From NCBI GenBank assembly GCA_026260175.1, contig JAKCWW010000619.1:34652-98651 (forward strand): a stretch of DNA of 64,000 nt, given 5' to 3'. Position 1 is the first letter of the stretch. The number at the start of each line of letters is the position of its first letter. Shown here piece after piece: positions 53,051-61,650 of this stretch. Under the pieces are notes generated by a model. That model searched no databases and was not told the DNA's origin. It saw nothing but the letters and a program-made list of their open reading frames with translations. Position numbers and translations under genes: made by a program. The DNA is from Reticulitermes lucifugus (taxonomy: Eukaryota; Arthropoda; Insecta; Blattodea; Rhinotermitidae).

Positions 53051-55134
53051 GTCTAAAAGACATGAAGGACAGTCAATAAAATATTGCAGGCTTCTACTTT
53101 CAGTCAATAACTTCGAGTAATGATGATCATGACATGCGTCACGCAGAAGGGAAACACAAAAGAAACAACACCTGTGATTGGCGGTCTAGACAAGAGGCAA
53201 CATTCAAGCACTACGTTTAAAGGCGCATATGAGAGTAAAATGTATGAGAGGTTGCAAACTGAATTGAAGCGGTTCCAAACAGACAGCAGTGGAAGATGTT
53301 TATGAACTCACATATTAATTAGTTGTGTCAAATCATACATAAAGCCGCGTCCGCTAACGCCAGCGTTTTGCAGTACGCAGCATTTATGTCTAGATGTACA
53401 AAGAGTATCTTTTTTAAACATCCAGATCCTCAGTCTATCAGCCTATTTACCAGTCATGGAAACAACAGTGTGGAGGATGTGAACCATGTCGTCCATTAAT
53501 TGTCAGGTCCAGTAGACTTTTAATCCATTACATAACATTTACTTTGTTGTAACTCCACACTAACGTCACCTCTGCATTTTCCCACACTGTGTATTTATGG
53601 GTTTCTTGTGCTTCTCACAGTGGAGAAATATTATTTCCCTAATCAATTGGTCCAGAAAATGGAGACGTAGAATTTTTCTGTGAGGTAGAAAATGAATATT
53701 CAAATAAAATTTAGATAAATCTCAAGGGCCAGATGATTAACAGTCAATTGTTTTCTGACTGCTTCCCCCAACATTTCACACAAGCCAGTTAGAAATGGAG
53801 TCAACTGGAAGGTGATTTTTTTAAGGCTTTCACTTCTATTTGCGGATATTTGAGCCCACTGCTCGCTTTAATAATCCCTACTACAAAGTAAAGTAGTACA
53901 TTTTGAACGTACTGTTAGATACAAAACTGTAATTATGTATAAATTTAGGTTTTACGTCCATTTTCATTTTTATGTTGATATTACGTAACTAATTTCAAGT
54001 AGGATATAAAAATTACTTTATATTAAAACCAGTTCATACGTGGGTGGATAGGAAGTACATTGTTTGTTTCTATTCATTTTCTGTTATTTGTGTACGAAAG
54101 TTTTAATATGGTCATCCTGTACGAAATATACACGAATTCAGGTACAAAAAAAAAAGAACAATTTATAGCTTTTGTATTTTACGTTTTACACTTTTATATG
54201 TTATATAGAAAGTTAAAATCATGTGTAAATGAAAGGCAGCAAGTACACTCTCATTTTATTCTGCATCTAGTTTCTTCGGACCATGCATAAAGCAGTAGGA
54301 AGGAGAAGTATTCTGAAAAATGAACAACTCTGTAGAACCAAGACTGATGACTAATTGGGAACATCCCATAAACTCACACATGTGTGACAGTACATCGTAA
54401 TCTGGGGTGACCTCCGGCCTAGCAACACCCTCCAAAAGTCGACGTTTCTCATTCCTGGAACCACGAACCAAGTGTAGTGGAACCCCGTTGATATTCCACA
54501 ATATGATACCATCGATGAAGATGATAATTGCAATAACGCAATAATTTTAACGTGTTTTACGTTCGATTACTAAACGTTAAACTCTCCTAAGTATTACGAT
54601 TTTAATTGTCATGTATTGCTTAAATTTAAAATTTAAGGTACAAAACTAAATTAATCTCACTTCTTTTGTGTATTTGCGTGAAAATTATGATTTGAGTTTT
54701 AAACATGAGTTTGGATTGAGATTGATTGAGCAGAGACAGCTGAGAAGAATGTTTTGACCCAAGAGCTGAAGTAACGTGAGGCTGGGAAGAATTACATAGA
54801 AGGGAGTTTCAAGGAAAAATTTTGTGTTGTTTATCCAATAACATTTTGGAATGATGAATTCAAGGAAAGTTAACCTTTTAGGGCCTAATGTTTACTATAT
54901 ATACTACAGTCTTGGAACTAAAATTTCTTCATTCTCTGCACATAATACATTTCTGTGTTTTGTATGGTTCTCAGAAAAATCAAATACTATTTTCTTACAG
55001 GGTATTAACTGATTGATTTTAAAACCGAGAAGGAGTGTGTTTACTGCGCGACACAAACTGAATCTTTAAACATAATTGAAGTAAATCTTGTCATTTTACC
55101 AATGCTCCATACGCATCTTTATTTACGTGTTGCT
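53051..55134. other. intergenic, no gene recognised
   Basis: No repeat or gene recognised; short frames only. Confidence 0.6.
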
Positions 55135-55310
55135 GTTACCAGAAGGACAAACAGACGAAGCCTGGGAACTTTCCAAAAGGCAACCCTTTTCGGAAATCAG
55201 GGAGCATTGGACAGAAACGCACTTTCACTTAAACCACACTCTTCCACGACGGTACCCCCCCCCCACACTGACAAAATTGTATTTAATACATATTCTTAAA
55301 TCTGGCCATG
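55135..55310 (+). mobile_element. dispersed repeat, EAWELSK/FGNQGALDR type
   Basis: Two frames read PEGQTDEAWELSKRQPFSEI and TNRRSLGTFQKATLFGNQGA. I recall similar spurious proteins recurring in polyneopteran gene sets. I treat it as a repeat fragment without family assignment. Confidence 0.4.
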
Positions 55311-55429
55311 AGCCTAAGGGGGACGCGACACCAAGATTGACTGACAGACTTACTGACTGTAATTTGTAACGTGATTTTGAATCTTAGTCTTTAAAGAGTT
55401 AAGTGGGCGCTGGAGAGATAAAATATTGA

Positions 55430-55590
55430 TCAGGAAAGAAATTGAACGGATGAAACCGTTGAGAGATAAAGGCATTAAAGGACTTAGAGTAAAGTGGAAG
55501 AAAGGGGTTGTGATGATTTGGACTGGATTAAATTGGTTCAGGACAGGATCTGCTAGTCAATCCATGTGAATGCTATGTCTCTAGGTTTCG
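55430..55590 (+). mobile_element. LINE relic (ORF2 C-terminal end)
   Basis: The plus strand encodes DDLDWIKLVQDRIC and then HVNAMSLGF after a stop. This resembles DWIKLAQDRDQWRALVNTVMNLRVP at the end of LINE ORF2. Confidence 0.5.
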
Positions 55591-56116
55591 AAAGATATTT
55601 CTGTAGCAAAACTTTTCTTTCTTTCTTGATGTGTAAGTCTAGTAGCACACGGTAGCTTGATGGAAAATAGTGTCTACAGTATACAAAATCTGATTTCATT
55701 AGACAGCTGTGTCTGTTTTAGTAATTTTCTTTTGTAGCTTATGTGACGACGCTGTCGGTATATTGACCTGTACCTAGGACTAAGTTGATGGTAGAATGAT
55801 GGGTGGAAGTGAAAAGCAAATAATTTGGAATGAGGCATCTATGTTTTGTTACATCCTGTATTCTCATTTGCAGTCCAATATTTGAAAATATTTCATTGTC
55901 TTTTATGTTCATAACAATATCAGCAATACGCTACTATTTTATTTAATTTTAATTTTAACGTATTGGGTGTAACCTGTGAATTAATACGTATTTTTTTGCA
56001 TGGAAAGCCCTATAGAGTAATCTTAAGAACCCTCCCGATATATGTCAATAATAAGAGAACTGTGTTGTGGGAAACTGTCATCAGAAGTATGTTTGCTTAT
56101 CGAAAACTACCACACA

Positions 56117-56375
56117 GTTTCTTTTCCAGTGGCTCGACAATCCTAGTGGCACTAGGGCCTCCTCATTGTCGAGGCTTAGCGGTCACACTCAGACACACCA
56201 CACTCAATAGGACTCGCCTGGAAAAGTGGTCAGCCCGTGATAGAAACCTCTACCTGACAACACACAACACTCAAAGAGACAGACATCCATGCGCCCGATG
56301 GGATTCGAACCCACAATCCCAGCAAGCGAATGACCGCAGACCCACGCCTTAGACCTCGCAGCAACTGAGATCGGC
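56117..56375 (-). mobile_element. full-length SINE, family B, with perfect target-site duplication
   Basis: This is the complement of the family, with GGGATTCGAACCCACAATCC and GATCGGC at the head end and a short A-rich tail (AAAAGAAAC on the minus strand). ACTACCACACA is repeated exactly at 56106-56116 and 56376-56386, which fixes the ends and the 259-bp length. Confidence 0.93.
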
Positions 56376-57027
56376 ACTACCACACAATACTGAAGGAAAA
56401 TACGCTGTATAAGAACTAAGCTAAGAGGAGAAAACAGAAAGATCATTGTGTGTCTAACAAGCAATGTAACGCTTCTAGCTTGCATTAGGGAGGCACCCGT
56501 TTTGAATTTTGGCCGAAATGGAGAATATTCTAGGGATTCCGTAATTTTCCTTAGTCATTCCAGACCAATGTCGCATACTACCTTAATTAGAACACTTCTG
56601 TATCATTCGAGTTCATTATCCATTAATTACCCTACAGCTGAAGGCTGTGTCGTATGAACTAATGACAGTCATTAGAGGAATCGTAAATTAATTATTTTTG
56701 GAATCGAATTACAAGACTACGCTCTTTGTTACATAATAATTTATTACTTTTCCTTAAATTCAGGCACGTATTTAACTAACACACATATAAGCTAGTTAAA
56801 TTTCTGTTAACAGCGATACTGACATTGAATTCTAGTTCTTAATGTATTGATCCATTCGTATAACATGTTTACTTCACCTACCGATGGGTTTTTCTCCCTT
56901 TATCTAGAGGTCGGCAAATGGGGAGGTAGTTGTGTGTGTGAGGAGGGTGTAAGGGGCTCCTTTTCATGATGAGGGGACCTCGGAGAGGGAGGGTACAGAA
57001 GAGAAGGGAAGAAACAGTCATTCCAAG

Positions 57028-57117
57028 CGCCATGCCATTAATCATGGCGTTCTGGCCCACGGCTGTCAATCATAGCTTTTATAAAAGCCTGGGCCCGTTC
57101 GGCATGACTCTGTCAGT
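57028..57117 (+). promoter_or_regulatory. composite Hox/Exd and Exd/Hth site cluster with TATA box and initiator
   Basis: The order on the plus strand is as follows. CGCCATG...CATGGCG inverted repeat (57028-57049) encloses CCATTAATCA (57035-57044), the reverse complement of the Hox/Exd consensus TGATTAATGG. CTGTCAATCA (57063-57072) is the reverse complement of the Pbx/Prep (Exd/Hth) consensus TGATTGACAG. Next comes a perfect 14-bp palindrome, GCTTTTATAAAAGC (57075-57088), that contains TATAAAAG, then TCAGT at 57113-57117. The GCCAT cores also match Pho sites. This could be a Hox-responsive promoter, enhancer or Polycomb element; function is inferred. Confidence 0.5.
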
Positions 57118-57290
57118 AGAAGCCGCTCGCAAAAAGAAAGCACTCTCTCCCTTCCACCTCCTTACTGCTTTTAAACGTCCGCGTTGAAAACGCAAAAGAG
57201 AGATAAAGACAATTGTCTGGTTTGAATTAAAGAAGATTTTCACATTCAGTTAGTTGGGAGTTTTAGTTCTGCTGTTTCTAAAATAACGAA

Positions 57291-57573
57291 GGTCTGGTAT
57301 AGAGGAAATACTCTAGTGACTAGGCTATGGTATGGATGGTCCGGGGTTGGAATGCCGGCAGAGCAAGAGATTTTCTCTTCTCTAAAACGCCTAGACCGAC
57401 CCTTGGGCCCACCCAAACTCCTATTCAATGGGTACCGGGTTTTTTTTTCACGAATACAGGGGCCGGTCATTAAGTTGATCAAAATCCTTCTAGGGCCGAG
57501 TTTAAGAATTGAGTGAAGCTATTCCTCTATTCCGCGCAGATGCCTTCATGGCGTGAATAGGGACAAATTCACG
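57291..57573 (+). mobile_element. SINE, family A, diverged
   Basis: It contains GTGACTAGGCTATGG, CCGGGGTTGGAATGCCGGC, CTAGACCGACCCTTGGGCCC, TATTCAATGGGTACCGGG and GCCTTCATGGCGTGAATAGG. It belongs to the same variant subfamily as the copy at 52757-53050. It lies about 175 bp past the promoter-like cluster at 57.03-57.12 kb. Confidence 0.75.
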
Positions 57574-58079
57574 TGATTATCTGACGGTGGCATACGGTCA
57601 GAGACGTGAAGGAGAATTTGGATATTTTCCATTACATTCCGAGACTAAGACCCATGTTTAGGTGACTGGCTCTGGCTCAGTTTTAAGGTCTAAATGGAAA
57701 ATTGGAGAACTTGCAAGAGGTTGTACTTAGTAGAAACAGGTAGGCCTGAGTCTAGCTGTTAATACTTTCATAGCTGTTATTGTAGTCAGGAAATATTATG
57801 AGAAAATCAGTTTTCTGGTGTGGAAATGTGGCAGGGTCGTTGCAATGCACGAAACATATTGTAAGTAAATTCGTTAGTCTTAAAATACCAGTGCATGCTA
57901 TAATGATGACTTATTATTGAGAGTATTATGCATGAATCCTCGTATGAAAATTGTCATTGGAGGTGAACTAATGAAGTGACTCGTGAATGTTTCCCTGTCT
58001 TCACAGAAAATTACAACGGCTGACTGATCCTTGTCAATATGAAACATGAAACTTAAACATGTTTTAATGATTAAGTTTC

Positions 58080-58215
58080 CTGGGATGTTACGCCATGTTG
58101 GTTAGTACAGAGCTCCCGATGTTTCGAAGGATCGCAGTGACGCCATCTTCAGTTTTAAAGAGCCCACTCTTCTTTGGCCGCTTGGTCCCAAAGCCGGAGG
58201 AGCTAAGCTCCTCCA
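58080..58215 (-). repeat. dispersed TTCGAAACG-core repeat, copy 5, with palindrome
   Basis: The minus strand has CTGAAGATGGCGTCACTGCG, ATCCTTCGAAACATCGGGAG and ATGGCGTAACATCCCAGG. A perfect 19-base palindrome with a one-base centre (58196-58214, arms GGAGGAGCT) lies at its start. Confidence 0.6.
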
Positions 58216-58766
58216 CGGCGTCCCTATCTCTTTACCAAAAGACATGGCGTAATTTTACAACAGAATGTAATCTTTGACACCGCTTTGAGAATCTCAGATT
58301 TATCACTGCACTTATATTGTAATCGTTACAATTTGAGTAATATTAGCTTCGTCAGTAATGCATTACTAATTAGGCTACTGTAGACTATCGTTTTGTGAAA
58401 GCATATTGCTTGTATTCATACAAAAATATCTGAATTTCGAAAATTTTAAACAATTTAAGCAGAATCTTACTTTTTGGAAAGAAAGGTTTTCTTGTACTTT
58501 GTTGGTACTTCTTTTACAGTTTCAATCTCCGTATCACAGCACACATTACAAGCTAAATAATTGGAAACATGCTACATAACGACCATATTACTGTAATGAA
58601 AGGCGGTGTTTTGTAAAAACAAAGGTGCCGGCACTCACTTCTTGATAGAAAAAAATTTCGATACTTCCCACACTACAGCAAATAAAGTTGAAGACGTTCC
58701 TTGTTTTCCTATCAAAGAATAAAAAACGTTTTATTATTTACCTTCATATTTTTCTTGAGATATTTT

Positions 58767-58870
58767 CAGGGGGTAAAGCGGCCGGGGCTTGCCGTTGACA
58801 AACCACCCAATCTAGCGCCGAGGTAAAGAAAGAGTATAGCTAGACCTCTACAACCCCTCTGCTCCTCCTG
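58767..58870 (+). mobile_element. 5'-truncated SINE, family A
   Basis: A short 3' piece: GGGGGTAAAGCGGCCGGGGC, CAATCTAGCGCCGAGG, AAAGAAAGAGTATAGCTAGA and CCTCTACAACCCCTCTG. It lacks head and tail. Confidence 0.75.
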
Positions 58871-58928
58871 TGGCATGTCATACGTCATATGTCTACAGTA
58901 AAAGTGTTTGACTGCTTGTGCTTCTAAA

Positions 58929-59525
58929 AGTGTGTCTCAAATTATGGTTCGCGGACAAATTAGGGTCGTCAAGCTATTCTGAGTGGGTCGCGAAACAGTT
59001 TCATGAATCTACTTGGTACTAACTCACACTGCTTTGTTAAATGCATTAAAAACAACATTTCTGTAAACGTAGTCACTTGTAGTGACATTGTAACAACTTC
59101 GTTGTAACTGTCATGTCATAAGAAATGACAGACCATCTACTACCAGGGTTGCCAGCCTCTCAGTAAAAAATTATCGGATCAGTGAAACAAAATTGTCATC
59201 TTCTCGCTGAAGTTATAGTACGGTTGGCAAGATTTTGTCAGTTTGAGGAAAACCTCACAAAACACGGAAAAATCTAAATTTACAAAATCATGAAGACTAA
59301 CTCTACATACTACGTATACGAGCCACAAGAGGAGTCACAGCAGTAAATAGAGGCTCAAGCAGGAGTATGTAAATTCACATATGTTTAGTCTCATAGCATT
59401 AAAGCATTAAAACATCATATTCGTTAAACATTTATGCTGTTATGTCGTTATTTCAAACACCCGGCGTCGCGACACAAGCGTTTAAGTCTAATGTGGGTCG
59501 CGGCTCAAAAATGTCGAGACACACT
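58929..59525. mobile_element. nonautonomous hAT-like DNA transposon
   Basis: The terminal inverted repeat AGTGTGTCTC is exact at both ends. It extends imperfectly into a GGTTCGCGGAC / GAGCCGCGACC block, typical of hAT ends. The flanks CTTCTAAA (58921-58928) and ATTCTAAG (59526-59533) agree at 6 of 8 bases, fitting an aged 8-bp target duplication. No transposase frame is present. Confidence 0.7.
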
Positions 59526-59531
59526 ATTCTA

Positions 59532-59590
59532 AGATGAAGACACTAAAATTTTCGAAACGCCGGTAACTAATTAACAGTCGACAAGGCGGA
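59532..59590 (+). repeat. dispersed TTCGAAACG-core repeat, short copy 6
   Basis: GATGAAGACAC, TTTTCGAAACGCCGGTAACT. It is directly next to the right end of the hAT-like element. Confidence 0.45.
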
Positions 59591-60514
59591 AGTTAACAGA
59601 AGACTTGGTTCTTCAGTGCAATTTGATTTTTTAAAAATCCGATTTTTTCGAATATAGTAAAAAGCTTTTTCCTTTAAAGAGATTAGTGTTAAGGAAAAAA
59701 GAAAAGGCATTTTTTCTCGTGGTAGATAGTGTAACATAAATATTTAATCGTTTCGAGAGAACACGACAATAAAATAACAATGAATCATGTGACTGATTGA
59801 CTTCCAGTACCTATCACATAAAGCTCACAGGCTTCATAAAAAACACAAAACGCTCTTATATCGATTACAGGTCCCACAAATGACTTCTGTTCTTTTTATA
59901 ATATATCATACTCGGCGTAGGTTACTTCAGTTTCAAAGTTTCTACAGCTGGTTAGCAACAAACAAGTATTTTTTAACTTTGTTTCAGAAACTAATACTAT
60001 TAAATGTAATTTTATTCCTGACATTGTTTTGTTTTTGTTTGTAGCCACTTGCGTGTCACTGTTTCGTAGGGCTGTGCTTGCCAGTGGCTCCCCTGTTATT
60101 CATGTCTCATGGAAAGCCCAATGACGGGAAATTACCGGTGTTTTCTCGCCCGTTCCTTGATAGTAATTTTAGGTTACGTGAATTTAACATATACTTCTAA
60201 CAAGTCCATATTGCTGTCTGACATTATAAGATGGATTGAGGAGACATTTCTCGTGTTGGAAGTTAAGGTGTCATATACAAATACATTTATAACTTATTCT
60301 TTATTTTCTTTTTCTTTATATTTCTTTCTTGTTAGTGGTTAAGTTCAATATGTTTGTAAAACCTTTACATCCAAGTGATATCGCTTTCTTACTGTACAGA
60401 GAATAAGTTTCAGAATGCATGTACTTTCCGGAAATGTTAAAAAATGGGACATTTGTAGCACATTTTAACCCTAAAGTAAACTTCGTAATTACTTCTGTAA
60501 CATTTTTTGACGAA
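59591..60514. other. intergenic, no gene recognised
   Basis: AT-rich DNA up to the minisatellite. Confidence 0.6.
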
Positions 60515-60846
60515 GGTAAAGAAATAATGTGGACACTCTATGGAGTTAAAGAAATGGTGTGGACACTGTGGAGTTAAAGAAATAGTGTGGACACTCTATG
60601 GAGTTAAATAAATAGTGTGGACACTCTATGGAGTTAAATAAATAGTGTGGACACTCTATGGAGTTAAAGAAATAGTGTGGACACTCTATGGAGTTAAAGA
60701 AATAGTGTGGACACTATGGAGTTAAATAAATAGCGTTGACACTACGGAGTTAAAGAAATAGTGTGGACACTCTATGGAGTTCAAGAAATAGTGTGGACAC
60801 TCTATGGATTTAAATAAATAGTGTGGACACTCTATGGAGTTAGTTA
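60515..60846 (+). repeat. minisatellite, 30-bp unit, about 11 copies
   Basis: The unit is GTGTGGACACTCTATGGAGT plus TAAAGAAATA (or TAAATAAATA). Two or three units are 2 bp or so shorter. The array ends at the start of a SINE. Although 30 is divisible by three, several units carry stops and frame changes, so it is not coding. Confidence 0.95.
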
Positions 60847-60856
60847 ATATTTTATG

Positions 60857-61130
60857 ATCGCTAGGTTAGAGGTTCGATCACTGAAGAGTCGTTGTCCGAT
60901 TCCCAGCAGGAGCCAGGAAATTTTCTCGAAAGTGCCCAGACCCTCCTCAGGATCCACCCAGCCTACTATTCAGTTATTACCGGGGGTTGTATCCCGTGGG
61001 TTAAGGCGTCCGGGACGTGAAGCTTTCCACTCGCTTCCTTCTAGTGCCAATGCTAAGAATACGTGGCGCTATACCCCCATTCCCCCGTGTCTTCTTGGCG
61101 TGCACAGAAAGAACTTTACTTTTACCCTTT
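60857..61130 (+). mobile_element. SINE, family A, diverged
   Basis: It begins directly after the 30-bp minisatellite. It contains CCGATTCCCAGCAGGAGCC, CCCAGACCCTCCTCAGGATC, CACCCAGCCTACTATTCAG, CCTTCTAGTGCCAATGCTAA and TTTACTTTTACCCTTTA. Confidence 0.72.
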
Positions 61131-61439
61131 ATTACTGTCACTTATTGTGATCGACTGCAGATACTTATAGCATTAATTTGTTAGCAAAGTAAATGTAAAG
61201 TGCGCAAGTAACCAAAAGCGTATTCAAGTCTAGTTATGGGTTACACAAGTAATTGTAATTAAATTGAATACTTATGTGAAACTTTATTATATTCAGGAAA
61301 GATCATGATTGGGAGTTTATAGAGCACAGTGCTGAACAGAGTATTTTGACTTAGGAGAGAGAAAGGGAGAGGGGACCAGAGAAATTCCGTAATGTGTAAC
61401 TGCGTAATTCGTACTAATTGCCAAATATCAGAGTCATAA

Positions 61440-61650
61440 AATCCTAGACGATAAGATGAGTGGAAAGAATAGTATGTATGCGAGCGATGGAAACAATGTA
61501 CAAATTTTTAATCGGAAAACCTGATATGGGATACATAGGCGTAGATTACAGGATAATATTAAAATGTATCTTAAACGAATTGTGCGTCAAGCTGTGGGTA
61601 GGATTTATTGGGTTCAAGACTGGGAGGAATCGCTAGCTGTTGAACTGGAC
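61440..61650 (+). mobile_element. LINE relic (ORF2 C-terminal end)
   Basis: Pieces in two frames read YKFLIGKPDMG and RRRLQDNIKMYLKRIV, then YWVQDWEE. They follow the LINE pattern VGKPEGKRPLGRPRRRWEDNIKMDL...DWINLAQDRD. At least one frameshift separates them. Confidence 0.6.

Noticed and set aside
58080-58170. Hammerhead ribozyme
   Set aside because: CTGAAGA and CGAAAC are present in the right order, but I could not form the required stem II or stem III.
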